Origin: Corydoras sp. C115
Taxonomy: Eukaryota > Chordata > Actinopteri > Siluriformes > Callichthyidae
NCBI GenBank assembly: GCA_019802505.1
Contig: JAFMOC010000038.1
Coordinates: 4,360,001-4,424,000 of the forward strand
Length of the DNA: 64,000 nt
Reading direction: 5' to 3'
Numbering within the stretch: the stretch's first letter is position 1; every line of letters begins with the position of its first letter. The notes under the pieces are model-generated. The model was not told the origin of the DNA. It saw nothing but the letters and a program-made list of their open reading frames with translations, and ran no database searches. Shown here one piece after another: positions 11,738-22,794 of the stretch. The position numbers and the translations under genes were made by a program.

Positions 11738-13098
11738 TTTAAAAAAGCAGTGTATTTGAGCTTTAGTGTGACCCACCTCTCTTTGCTCTCTTCATTTTTT
11801 AATGATGGTGGAATATGAGTAAAACCTGATGGAGCTCACAGCATCGTAAGCCTCTTAAATAAAATTCAATTTGCACAAGCTGTTTAAAGACAGCAGTCTT
11901 ATCAGCCTCTCGGCCCGCAGCACTAAGGCACCCGTAATTACTCCTCTTCTTTAACCATGGCAACCATTTTAGCTTTAAAGGAGACCTTGGATCTGTTTTC
12001 ATTATCGTACATTCACTGACATTGGCATGTGTGCATACTGTGTCGGAGCATCATACACGGCTGGGTTTAGAGTTCAATCGATTTTGGAATTTCTAGTTAT
12101 AGAAGGTAAGGCTTAGGGTTATGTGCAGGCCAGCATTTTATTCTAAGAAATGTTATAGAAAGAAAATACAAGAAAATAAACATTTTTCACATATGAATTT
12201 GTTTAAAAAATTTTGGTATATTATTTTTCGTTCTGAAAACTGGCTTTCTGGTGCATTATGCCTGCTGCAAAGCCATAATCCAAATACATTCGAATGCTAC
12301 ATCCGAATCAGCACATACGGATTTTGGAAGCTTTCATGGTCTCCCGCAGCCATCACGGGCAGGCATTCATTTCCTGTATGTCTCGGAAATAAAATGTGGT
12401 CTGGTGCGAGATGCTTTACTGTTCAAAGCCCCCGGAATACTCCAGCTAAAATGGCTTTTTATCACGAGCTCACACGTTATAGGGAAATAACATGTGGCCA
12501 AAGCAGCAGCTAGGACGGAGAGCAATTTAAAATGTTTTCAACTTGGAAATCTGAACCCAACCTGAAAGCAGGGCTGTGCACAAAGTCATAACGGTGCCAC
12601 CGAAAGCATTATATAGGAGTTCTTCATGTACTGTAGCTGAGAGATTCAAAGCTCCCCGGTATACCCAGGTATTTTTAAATACCTTGGCCAAGCCATAGAA
12701 CTAAAGAACAGGAGATGAAGTGCAAAACCAAATTAAGAAGTGTGACCTGAGACACTGTTTTCGAATAACTCCACATACTTCTGATTATATTCAGTAGTAA
12801 TGCAAATCACATACCTCCTACATTTGTTTATTCTGTCCGTGTTAATAAAGGACTGAATACTTATTGACAGACAGTGGAGATCAAAACAGGACCTCATTCT
12901 CATAGTGTCAGGATATTAGCGTGGGAGAAATGCATTTCAGAAATGAATAGCTACTTTCAAAGTCTATCCATGGTCTCAGGATGAAGGGACCATGAGTCTT
13001 GACAGCTTATTCTCTTTCTTTGCCTGGAGGAACCAATTTTCAGCCCCCAAATGACTCTGCTGGGGCACTATGATGCAGGGCGCTATAAACACCTTACA

Positions 13099-13099
<1 letters not shown>
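11738..13099. other. Unique DNA, possible conserved non-coding blocks
   Basis: No repeat family seen. Two intervals, about 11820-12000 and 12280-12520, have near-even base composition, few homopolymers and motifs such as CACCCGTAATTACTCC, unlike their AT-rich flanks. The overlapping 130- and 79-codon frames at 12121-12513 and 12251-12490 show no recognisable domain. I read the area as candidate regulatory DNA, not a gene. Confidence 0.4.

Positions 13100-13137
<38 letters not shown>
13100..13137. repeat. (TA)n microsatellite
   Basis: About nineteen uninterrupted TA units, ending in AAAA. Confidence 0.97.
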
Positions 13138-13142
<5 letters not shown>

Positions 13143-13639
13143 CCATTTTCGTGTGAAAGTTGCTCTGAATTCTGTGAAAACAGGTTTCTGTTTATTTTAT
13201 TCCATTCTGGTTAAATAAGGAGGAGGTTCACCTGTGGGATTAGCAGATTCTGTTTGCCAGCTGGCATTTGATTTAATTAGCATCATTTCCACATGCTATT
13301 AGCGGAGCTGGATTCATGAGCATATGGGGTATAAAACCTTGTGATACAAAGACGTTTTTATTTTTGTGATATCAGTTTACTCCCAGTGATGTTGAGCTAT
13401 GTCAAATCCTAAGGCGAATATGAGTTCCAATGTTCAGAGGTTTTAGTGTCAGTAGCTCAACTTTGCTTATTCACATTACAAGATAAGCTCTTTACAAAAC
13501 CCTAATTGCTTATATACAGTAGTAGTGATATGATGTAGGCACCTACCATCTTGCTGTCAAATATCTTATGCTTGTAATGCTGTCCTGTGAAAGGCAGTGT
13601 GTTCTGCTGTTGGCTTCTTATTTGGTTACAAAGTTGGCT
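13138..13639. other. Unique DNA, no gene seen
   Basis: The interval 13225-13350 (GATTTAATTAGCATCATTTC, ATTAGCGGAGCTGGATTC) resembles conserved non-coding DNA in texture. No gene or repeat recognised. Confidence 0.4.
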
Positions 13640-13930
13640 TTGTTCAACCTAGCCAGAACAAACTCATGTGACTCCATTACTCCATTGGCACACTGTAGCT
13701 GCTCAAATTCAGTACAAGACACTGACTCTGGCCTACAGGACAATCTCTGAATTTGCCCCCTCTTACCTTCACTCTATCTTTCCAAAATACACTCTGACTC
13801 GTTCACTGTGCTCTAGTAATGAATGTCGCCTGGGGCTTCAACATCACCGTGGTGCTAATTCTCACTCCATATAATTCACCTGTACTGTCTTAAATAGTGA
13901 TCTGAAATGACTAAATGTAAATGTAATCTA
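13640..13930 (+). mobile_element. L2-clade LINE 3' end (reverse-transcriptase C-terminus and tail)
   Basis: The frame at 13668-13874 reads ...LLHWHTVAAQIQYKTLTLA followed by YRTISEFAPSYLHSIF and ..RSLCSSNECRLG. This is the typical end of the ORF2 protein of L2-type LINEs (HWLPV-x-ARI-x-(F/Y)K..L.YK...G.APSYL). It is followed at 13900 by ACTAAATGTAAATGTAAT, the end of the UnaL2-type tail. About 100 bp between them is missing. 5'-truncated and inactive. Confidence 0.75.
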
Positions 13931-14103
13931 AAAGTACAAAGCAGTGCTTTTCTAAAAAAGGTGGTTTCACTTGCATAAAAAAAAATCACCTTTGCTTTAT
14001 GGTACTGGGAGTGGGTGAGTATTCCCTGGGGGTAGCACTCAGGTGCGTGGGAGGTATTCTCCCAGCATTTTAATAGGTTTTAATTGCACTTTAGTAGGTA
14101 AAC
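13931..14103. other. Short unique stretch
   Basis: No repeat or gene recognised between the LINE tail and the MITE arm. Confidence 0.5.
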
Positions 14104-14216
14104 TTTAACCTGTTCTTCCACATTATTGTCCATTTTATCAGGTCCACTTACCATGTAGATGACCTTTGTAGTTCTACAGTTACAGACTGTAGTCCATCTG
14201 TTTCTCTAAACACAAT
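14104..14216 (-). mobile_element. Foldback MITE arm fragment
   Basis: ATTGTCCATTTTATCAGGTC, CACTTACCATGTAGATGACC, TTTGTAGTTCTACAGTTACA and GACTGTAGTCCATCTGTTTC. This is the reverse complement of the right arm at 20160-20260. Only one arm is present. Confidence 0.7.
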
Positions 14217-15808
14217 GAGAACCAGAGAAAGGAATTTATTGAGTACACGATTGGGCTTTGTTAACAGATTGATAAAAATACAATGCTGATGGATCTGGTA
14301 CCAATGTCACATTCCTTTCACTGCTGCAATCTCTCTTGTGGCATGTCTCGCCCCAGCTTACAAAGGTTGCACACTGATCATTAGCGGAACCTCCGGCAGG
14401 TGCGTTAATTACTCCTACTTCGCTTCAAAATTTTGTCCCCCAGTGTCATCCAATCGTCTATGCCCTTGAAACACCAACTGCCGATTTAGGATATCTTGCA
14501 GACTGACATCAGGGTGGGGCGTGGTTGTGGAGTCAATGGATGACTAACACAAATTAACTGAGAAAAAATCCACCAATAGTTCTAATTTTCTACGTTTCTG
14601 AATAGAAAGTTCCTGGGGGAGGGGACTATAAAAGTGTGAAGAAGAACAGAATGACTATAGTACATGTGAGAAGGTTCAGGTTCCTGATCATTAACATTCC
14701 CATGTCACAAACAGTGGAAACCAGGACCCTTGTTACACTCAAAATCACCCAACAGAGATCACTTTAAAATCAAGCTGTGTAATTGATCAGCGTTGTTTCA
14801 AAGGAATGAAGCGTAACATATGTTTGTAATAGTAGAACTACTAAGTGAATCTTTATGGTATCATGAATAAAATAGACCATCATTGCTGAAACCATAAGTT
14901 AAACCTAATAGCTGGCCAGTAAGTGTATCTGTGTATACTTCAGTTTATATACAGCACTTTATCCCAAAGTCATTTTAACAAACTAAGGTCAGAAACTTTA
15001 GAAAGGGAAAAAAACTCACATAAAACCTTCAGAGAACTCAGTGGAGAAGCGGTCGTCTTTGGAAGACATGGGAATATTAATGAGAAGGAAACATTAAAAA
15101 GGTACAGATTATTATGCCCTGAGACAACGCTGATCAGAATGAAGTAGTGTTTGGGGCACAACTGCACCGCCATATGTGCCTGCTAATTAACGCTCTCTCT
15201 CCCTTCAGTTTCAGCTCTTCATCATAAAATTACCACAGGTGTGTAACGCAGACACACACCAGACACAGATGAACCAGCCTCCTGAGATTGATGACACTCG
15301 TTCTGTTATTAGCAAAAACAGAATGTGTATAGGTGATAAATATTCATCCGTTCTATGCTATGAATGAAGGGCCCTTGAATCACTGAATAAAATGATCCTT
15401 GTGCACTCCAATGGCAGCCACTTACTCACATTAATAATAAAAATGCCTGAAGAAATTGCACTGATGAATAACCAATATCACACCCTTTTAATATGGAAAC
15501 GCGAACTGGGGCTTCGTTATAGACTCTGACTTGATAGATTGGGGGGATTTTCAGTTTATTAGTCATGGCTTAGTTCCTCATTATCAGTAAGGCGAAGTTA
15601 GTTAAAAAACAGCAAAAGTAGTCTGAGTAGTATGAGTTCCAAAGTTTCATGTAGTAGAACAAGTACTGAAACCAAAAATGTTGGTATTAATAATGAATTA
15701 TTGTAGTGCATAAAGAATATTAATATTGTCAGAGGATTCTGTTATACTGAATATATGGTATTGGGGCAGTAAAGACTGTAATAAAAGAAGGATCAATGTG
15801 AAAAATAG
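14217..15808. other. Unique DNA, no gene seen
   Basis: No recognised repeat. The interval 15185-15245 contains a polypyrimidine tract plus CAG, 30 nt, and a CAG|GTGTGT donor-like site; it is listed as a finding, not annotated as an exon. A 74-codon frame at 14923-15147 has no recognisable domain. Confidence 0.45.
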
Positions 15809-16235
15809 ATACACCATATGTAAAAAAGTATTCGCTTGTCTGCCTTCACATGAATATAAACTTGAGTGACACCCCATTCCTATTCTATAGGGTTTAATAA
15901 TAATGTCCCATCCTTTGCAGCTCTGGGAAGGTTTTTTAACAAGTTTTAGGAGAATCCTGGCTCATATTTCCCACTCTTATTTGTACCAAAGAGGACGACC
16001 AGTCAATTTCTTCCACTCCAAAGTCTCTCATCCATGTCTTTGAGGACCATGATTTGTGTACTGGTGTGCAGTCATGCTAAAATAGAAAGAGGACATCCCC
16101 AAACTGTTCCTATGAAGTTTGTAGCTCCTGAATATAAAACCCATGCTATAAATCCCACTCCAAAAACATCACATTTGGCACAATGCAATCAGATGAGTAC
16201 AATGTTGCTGCCAACCACCATACCCAGACTCCTCC
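15809..16235 (-). mobile_element. Tc1-like transposon relic with terminal repeat
   Basis: Starts with a decayed terminus (ACACCATATGTAAAAAAGTA, compare the Tc1 terminus with 'TATATG-ACAAAAGTATT'). It continues through TTTGCAGCTCTGGGAAGG, CTCATCCATGTCTTTGAGGA, TGTGTACTGGTGTGCAGTCA, CCCCAAACTGTTCCTATGAA and ACATTTGGCACAATGCAATC. All of these are landmarks of the minus-strand transposase frame. Internal deletion near 15985-16005, and the frame is broken. The N-terminal half and right terminus are not seen. Confidence 0.8.
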
Positions 16236-17784
16236 ACTATATTCACTACTTGACAACGTGTGAACAATGTGCCTCCTCCTTTGACATGACAATCATCTGA
16301 AGGCAGTTGGTAAATTTATGGTTCTTTATTCTGTGGACTCTATATACAAAAGGCAAATTTATAGGCAGCCAACTGCTTGTTGGACAGTCAAATCACCAAG
16401 ACTATGATTATTTTTATGTGTATGAACTTTAAATGCAGTATAAGAGCATCCACTGTCCTTGAAAAGTTTTTTCCTTATTTTGTGGCCATGAATGTTTATG
16501 GCTTTGAGGACAGAGTCATTCTTACAGGTCCTTAATCTCAAAATAATTTAAACTTCCACTCAAATTTATATTACAAGGAAAGATACATTTGTATGCAAAT
16601 AGTGTAAACAAAGTGTGTATATAAGCATGAACTCTTTATTGGGAACTAGCATAGTGCTGAGGTTTTAAAAATTAATGGTTGTGCTTAATGGGCCAAAAGT
16701 GGCTCTCTAGTCTTCCCAAGATTAAAACCCACAGACTACTGGTAATAAGCACAAAACCCATATCACAGATCTTTCCAAGCTCCTTTATATTAGTATTCAA
16801 GTGGTTTTCCTTGGGCTTCTTTGAGAAGTCCCTGTTCTCCAGAAACCTATTACTTTGGAGCCTGATGATTTTCATATCGCAGGCTGGAGGCAATAACAAG
16901 ATGCATCCTGTTGTCAGGAAGACCCATGATATAAAATGTTGTTTACCTTAAGCTACAGGGTGGAAATAAGAGTAATTTTGCTGAAGATTCTAAAAAAAGA
17001 AGAAAATCTCATTCTGTATTCATAGCAGCATTGGCATCACAACATTTCTTACTTCCATAAAGTTCCATACAGCTGGGGAAAAAAGCATATTTACATAAAA
17101 TGTAATGTAATTTGCCATTAGCCGAATTGTTTACACACTCACACAGACAATGAGGAAAAGACATTAACGCTGATATATTAAAATGATGAATGAAAACGTG
17201 GTCCACGTATTAAAAGTATTTTCAGTAAACAATGAACAGGTGTTGTACAAAGCCATATACTGGAAGCACGCTGGTATCTTCCAGCATTTTTAAACACAGA
17301 AATTAATAGATGACCGGAAGCTGTCCAGTTTAATAAAGCTACAGAGTGAACATACAAAACCTGTGTTTATGGTTAAATATTATTTTACAAACAAGGGTGT
17401 GTGTACTACAGTGGCATCACTTCCACAGTCCAGCATTACAAATCAAACCTGTGTATGTAATAAGACCACAGTCTGGATCGTCTGCTTTTTTATACTTACT
17501 GTTGACTAAATACGACCTAAATGACTGAGAACCTTTATAGAAACTGATTACAGGCATGCCATGTTTTTGCTGACAGATTAATTATAGACTGTTATGTTGA
17601 AGGCTTTCTGCTTCTTTACAGAGAACACAAGGGAATATCTGAAATGCAATAAAAGGAAACATAATAAATCAGTTTTAATACATGGAAAGACAAATATAAC
17701 ATGCATGTATATAGAATAACTCTTCTTAACAGGTGTAAATTAGTGTCTATTGGTTTGGGACATATGTAAATGTTCAAGTTCAAT

Positions 17785-17786
<2 letters not shown>
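16236..17786. other. Unique DNA, no gene seen
   Basis: No recognised repeat family. Overlapping 75- and 90-codon frames on opposite strands at 16672-16951 lack recognisable domains. Confidence 0.5.
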
Positions 17787-17845
<59 letters not shown>

Positions 17846-17858
17846 CATACATACATAT

Positions 17859-17925
<67 letters not shown>

Positions 17926-17968
17926 CATATATATATATAACTATATACACACATATATCTATATATAT

Positions 17969-18052
<84 letters not shown>
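17787..18052. repeat. Large (TA)n block with TACA interruptions
   Basis: About 266 bp of alternating TA interrupted by ACATACATACATACATAT, ACTATATACACACATATATC and similar. Frames with long Tyr-Ile runs on both strands come only from this repeat. The right edge meets the first base of a V-SINE head at 18053. Confidence 0.97.
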
Positions 18053-18055
<3 letters not shown>

Positions 18056-18386
18056 CGCACGGTGGCTTAGTGGTTAGCACGTTAGCACGTAGCTCAGCAC
18101 TAGGGATTCCCGGTTCGAATCTCCATCTGGGTGGAGTTTCCATGTTCTCCCCATGTCGGCGTGGGTTTCCCCCGGGTTCTCCGGTTTCCTCCCACAGTCC
18201 AAAAACATGGATGAAGTCAACTGAGTTCTCCAAAGTGCCCCATATAGAGTGTGTATGTGTGCATGAGTGTGTGCCCAGTGATATATTGGTGCCCTGTCCT
18301 GGGTGTATCTGCCCAGCGCCCGAAACGTTCTCCCCTGGATGGGCATGGGGACCCTAATATAGGATAAAGCGGAAGATATAATTGCT
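18053..18386 (+). mobile_element. V-SINE, full length
   Basis: GGCCGCACGGTGGCTTAGTG opens the tRNA-like head; the B box is GGTTCGAATC. The central domain runs GGGTGGAGTTTCCATGTTCT to TCCTCCCACAGTCCAAAAAC. The LINE-like 3' unit is GTGCCCTGTCCTGGGTGTAT, and the end is ATAGGATAAAGCGGAAGATA. Within the head GCACGTTAGCACGT is a small tandem duplication. The left edge abuts the (TA)n block, so no TSD can be defined. Confidence 0.93.
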
Positions 18387-18633
18387 TAAAATATCTTTGA
18401 TTTGTGTATTTGAGTTGTGTGTGTGTGGGTGTTTGTGTGTGAACTTGAGGTTCTCCATCTGGTTTTGGTCTTTCAAGTGCTACATTAATATGCATCTCAC
18501 TATTCTCTTTCTCTCTGTCTCTCTCCCTTTCTCTCTCTGACAAACACACACATAAACAAACACACACAGTTACTTACAGTTACCCCAACCCTATATTAAG
18601 TTAATTTATATTAAGTTAAAATAAATTTAATGT
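18387..18633. repeat. Simple-sequence-rich stretch (GT, CT, CA)
   Basis: (GT)n with interruptions at 18416-18441, a CT-rich tract at 18504-18538 and (CA)n at 18542-18567. No gene. Confidence 0.8.
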
Positions 18634-18770
18634 TGCCCAGCGATAGATTGACGCCCTGTCCTGGGTGTATCTGCCCAGTGCCCGAAACATTTTCCCCTGG
18701 ATGGGCATGGGGACCCCCCGCGATCCAAATATAGGATAAAGCGGAAGATAATGAATGAATAAATGAAATG
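18634..18770 (+). mobile_element. V-SINE, 3' unit only
   Basis: Starts abruptly at GCCCAGCGATAGATTGACGC and runs through CCTGTCCTGGGTGTATCTGC, CCCTGGATGGGCATGGGG and ATAGGATAAAGCGGAAGATA to a GAATGAATAAATGAAATG tail. The head and central domain are absent. The 5' break coincides with that of the copy at 54052-54182. Confidence 0.92.
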
Positions 18771-19506
18771 TTTACTAACTGAAAGTTTGGAAAAGGTAAG
18801 AAAAAAATTAAATAAGTAGTTACAAGAAACTGTTGGAATCAAAGAAACAGGTGAATAAATGTCTTTTATTTTATGTTTTGACATTTTAAATTTCTTGGTT
18901 TATGAAGCAGAATTCTCTCCACAGTCAGCTAGCATTAATCAAAACAAACTGATACACTAAACTAACACTAATGTTTTTAATATGAACTATTAATCATTTC
19001 TTCTCTTTACTCTATGCTTCTTCTGTTTACTTAAGGAGAATATTTAATGAGGTAAACAGCTAATCAGAGCGACATGCCAGAGCCGAACCAGCCTCTAATG
19101 CCTAAACATTTAATTGCGGAAGGCCTTCAACGGCTGACAATTAAGATGATTTGTGAGGCTATGTGATGTATTTGACTAATTAACTGTGTAGTGGAGGCTG
19201 TGGAGCAACCGCAGCTAATGAGAATGTGGACTGAGCCGTGAGGGTTTTAGGGGAGGTGGTTTATGGAGGGCGCAGTTGCTGGGGGGTAAGTTTATTTGGA
19301 AGGTCACGTCTCACAAGAAACCGCCTGTGAATAAAATAACAAAATATTCTAAATATCAAATATACCAATGAGAATCTTTCCAAACTATTTGATCAAAGGT
19401 ATGTAAATGTCTCTCGTAGCACTTGCTAACTTGCTTTATAAAACAGATGATGTTGGCAGGTGCCTTAAGGGGGTAACTAAAACTATAAAATGCAGCAACA
19501 AAAACA
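18771..19506. other. Unique DNA, strong conserved-element candidate
   Basis: No repeat recognised. The block 19035-19215 (TTTAATGAGGTAAACAGCTA, ACATTTAATTGCGGAAGGCC, TTTGACTAATTAACTG) differs sharply in texture from its surroundings and has several homeodomain-type TAAT cores. I infer a possible conserved non-coding element. Confidence 0.4.
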
Positions 19507-19840
19507 GTAACACTTTCTATGAATTGATTCATAATGCATGAAAACATATCCATTAATCTTTAAAAATATTTGTAATTCCTAATAAGACTTGTCATATGCA
19601 TCTGTAATGTATATAGATGTCCATTATCACACTAATAAAGTGGTGCAATAATATTTCTCAAGGCTTTGTAACATATCATAATGCATTACAATGCATTTAT
19701 AGTAACAATTTCTATGAATCAGGTATTCATAATGCATTATAAGTGCAATTACTTTATAAAGTATGCTTAACGCTTTACAACATTTGTAATAAGTCTTTGG
19801 TAATGTACATAGATGTTCATAATCATAGTCAATGCTTTTT
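19507..19840 (+). repeat. Two diverged tandem units of about 195 bp
   Basis: GTAACACTTTCTATGAATTG at 19507 and GTAACAATTTCTATGAATCA at 19702 begin two units. Each continues with TTCATAATGCAT, then AATAAG.CTT and GTAATGTA.ATAGATGT. The unit resembles a dispersed AT-rich teleost repeat; TCATAGAAAGTTAC at 26433 is a reverse-complement echo of its start. Class unknown. Confidence 0.6.
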
Positions 19841-19879
19841 TTGAGGGAACATAGAATGTGTGCTCAGCCTTTTCTAATG

Positions 19880-20304
19880 TTTACCATATAGATGGACTAT
19901 TAGTACCCTGTTGGTTCTCTGTTCTCTTTTGGTCCATTACAGAACAGGTATAAATTGAGTGGTTGATTGTTTTGTCACTTTTGCAGTGACATTGATGTGG
20001 TGAGGGGGTTTTAGTGCAGCGGTGCTGCTCTAGTTTCATTTAAACACCTCAGTGACACTGCTGGGTTAGGAATAATGCACTGTCCAAATAATACCTGCAC
20101 TCTGGTGCTACTATTGAGATCCTAATCACTAGAGAACAGAGAAAAGGGGTGGTACAAAGTATGTATTGTAGTACACAAACAGATGGACTACCGTCTGGAA
20201 TTGTAGAACTACAAAGTCCATCTTTATGGTAAGTGGGACTCATAACATGGACAATAAGTGCAGCAAAAAGGAGGTATGTCCGAACTTTTGACTGGTACTG
20301 TATA
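19880..20304 (+). mobile_element. Foldback MITE, most complete copy
   Basis: Left arm includes ATAGATGGACTATTAGTACC and TTGGTTCTCTGTTCTCTTTT; right arm includes CTAGAGAACAGAGAAAAGG, ACAGATGGACTACCGTCTGG, ATTGTAGAACTACAAAGTCC and ATGGTAAGTGGGACTCATAA. The arms pair in part. The middle has TTTGCAGTGACATTGATGTG and ACCTCAGTGACACTGCTGGG. It ends GGAGGTATGTCCGAACTTTT then GACTGGTACTGTA, a terminus seen in many teleost non-autonomous DNA elements. No coding capacity. Confidence 0.75.
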
Positions 20305-21529
20305 TTGTTCTGAAATAATGAGCAGAAGTTTATATGTATGACTCAGACATCCCATATTGTCCTTTTCAAGTTACTCATCTAGTCACCCACATTTCAGCTT
20401 ACTATTGCTTTTCTCCTGCCAACTGTGGGGGGGGAGGGGTCATCACAGTGAATTTTCACCAGCTGTGATATCATGTGCATATCAGGGGTTGAGTTTTGCT
20501 CTTTGGTGGTTTGGAGTTTTTAAATATGTAAAGCCTTCTGTCTGCTGATGTCTATAAATAAATAAAGCTGTTAGTCAAAAGTCCTTATACAGTTTTAACT
20601 TGACATTTTTACCAATGTCATTCTCTTTCTATCCGTTAACATGACTTTCTCAGTATCCTTATTATATATATGTATATTATATCACAAATTGTCATTCCTG
20701 CATGCAGACAGGCACACCGTGATGATTCTGCATAGCAATTAAGACATAATTCATGTTAAAGAGAATTCAGCAATTTCACATCACCACAGACAACATTGGG
20801 CTGGTTTCCCAGACCTAGATTAGGGTCTGGGTCCCATCTAAATTACAGTATCATAAAACAATCAGCCTGACAATGCCATCCAATTCCATTTTTGCCTGTT
20901 CTGCGCTGAGTGTAAAGGTAGCTGACCCTTTAAAACAATATTCTAGAATTATCATGAATGCCTTTTGTGAATTAAAAAAAAAACTTTCGAGTTTTACTTA
21001 TGTCTTATTTGATTAAAAAATATCCATGGTCACTTGAATGCATGTCTTAATAACACCTAAAGAGTCAGAGTAAGAGTCCCAGAGCTTTCCTTGATTTTCT
21101 TATGCATGAAGTCATGTGGAACCGATAATTATGGTGTTAAACTAAAAAGCCACCATTTTCCATTTTCATCTTCTAAATTTGCTGTGCTAGGACAGGATGA
21201 CATCAATTCATTATGATTTGCAGTGAAAGAGTTACAGTAATTAATCTATTCAGAGAAAATACAAAATAAATAAATTATGGTGATAACAACTTAAAGTTCT
21301 TGATATCATGCTGAATTTACATTTCATTTACATATACATGATATGGACAAATGAACAAAATACCATGATCATAGACCAATTTGAAGGTAAAGGACGGTCC
21401 ATGCAAGATATTACTAGGCAGGTCGTTGTTTATGGGATAAAAAACGGTTATTCCTTTCACTACATTCAAATAACACTGACATTCTAAACTTGGTCTTTAA
21501 GACATTAGAAACAAATCTTTTAACATGAT
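20305..21529. other. Unique DNA, no gene seen
   Basis: Short (TA)n near 20657-20680. No recognised repeat family or gene. Confidence 0.5.
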
Positions 21530-21812
21530 GCTTTAATTACACCTTCTTTAGCTATAAATAATTTAGGTGTCATGATTAATTCAGATCTCTTTCAACATGG
21601 GCATTAATTAAGCATTATTACTGGGATCACTTTCGTCTTGCTGTCTAACATTGTCAGGCTCAAAAAAAATCTCCTTACAAAAGGAATATGCTATGATCAG
21701 TTTTGAAAATTCTACAGTGTAGCTGGGTTCTTCCTTAACTACTGACTTGTGTTGTTCTTATTTGTAAGTCACTTTGGATAATAGCGTATGCTAAATGACT
21801 AAATGTAAATGT
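21530..21812 (+). mobile_element. L2-clade LINE fragment with UnaL2-type tail
   Basis: The stretch at 21554-21660 translates in part as NNLGVMINSDL, matching the 'NLGV..D..L' motif of L2 ORF2. It continues with TTTCGTCTTGCTGTCTAACA and TTGTCAGGCTC. After a deletion the tail follows: TTGTAAGTCACTTTGGATAA, TAGCGTATGCTAAATGACTA and AATGTAAATGT. Inactive fragment. Confidence 0.75.
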
Positions 21813-22290
21813 GACTTCACCTATCAATCAGCTTTCTCTTTGCCAATTATTAGGATTGCGCTGAAGTTTAGCATGACAATGTGAATGCATCAGTGCAATC
21901 TTGCCAGCCCTTAGTCTAAGCTCTGCTATCTTTTCTACCATAATCACCTTAGGCACTTTCACGCATTCTGATAAATCCATTAAAATGTGTCCAACCTGAT
22001 AATCTGTTATCTCCACAACACTAAGCTAATATGTGTTCTTGACCCCACGCACTAGCGAATGTGACCGTCTAATTAGCCAATTTACAATGTCTGTCAGATG
22101 CATGATGTCAATTAAATATACATAATTGATCTATCACCACTTGCTATGTATTAATCTGACATTAAAATCTCACTGAGCATTACCCCTGCTAACTGTACAA
22201 CAGAGCAGTGGATTCTGTTGTACATTTCAATAATACCAAATGCTCCGCACGACAAATGCTAGTTTGTTTGTATTGTGTTTTCAGCAGTGT
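21813..22290. other. Unique DNA, possible conserved block
   Basis: The interval 21825-22020 has even composition and a 62-codon minus-strand frame with no recognisable domain. I see no gene; a conserved non-coding element is possible. Confidence 0.4.
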
Positions 22291-22545
22291 ATTCATGATG
22301 GTCATGTTAAAGCTGTCTGTATCTTGGGAAGAGCACATGGAGGAGGCAGATAAGCATAAATATACTAAGTACCTGGTGCTGATGATGCAGGCTGCAAGTC
22401 TAAAGAACCTTTTGCAATCCCGTCGAAGTTACATGCATTACACATGCATCATTTATATCATGGATGCCACAGAGAATGCCACTATGTGGCTCTGGCTGAA
22501 GAGGAAGACTTCATTGGAAAGCAACCTGCGGACTGACCACCTGTA
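22291..22545 (+). pseudogene. Retroelement-type ORF relic
   Basis: The frame covering this region reads LKLSVSWEEHMEEADKHKY, and later ENATMWLWLKRK. I recall this pairing (LTVPWEE..EA.ERK..KY followed by a WLW.RRK ending) from the C-terminal part of reverse-transcriptase-associated proteins common in fish genomes. The middle does not match, which suggests frameshift or deletion. No splice context. Exact parent family is uncertain. Confidence 0.4.
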
Positions 22546-22599
22546 CAGCTGAGCAATTTTGTAAATTTAAGGTAGGGTGGTTTATTGCAGCATGTAGAA

Positions 22600-22690
22600 T
22601 TGTCTTCAGAACATAAAGAGCCTGGGTTCAGTTTTTCATTGGGTCATCAGAGTCTTTTCCGTATGGAGTTTGCATGGTCTCTCTCCCTAC
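22600..22690 (+). mobile_element. V-SINE relic
   Basis: GAGCCTGGGTTCAG, then TTTTCCGTATGGAGTTTGCA and TGGTCTCTCTCCC. The order (B-box-like GGTTCA, then TGGAGTTTGCATG-TCTCCC) is that of an older V-SINE with a GTTTGCATG central domain. No head start or tail is seen. Confidence 0.5.
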
Positions 22691-22794
22691 TTTCTCTATA
22701 AAACATGCATGTGCAATTGCAAAAACCTGTCTGATATATTTGGATGTTTTAAGTATCTGTTAAAGCTTAACTCCTTGAAAAAATATTGCATTAT

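Noticed and set aside
12121..12513. 130-codon plus-strand frame as a gene
   Set aside because: No recognisable domain, no splice or promoter context, and an overlapping frame in the same stretch. Kept only as a possible conserved block.
17616..18233. 205-codon minus-strand frame with long Tyr-Ile runs, plus smaller overlapping ones
   Set aside because: Translation of the (TA)n block joined to V-SINE sequence; both strands and several frames are open for the same reason.
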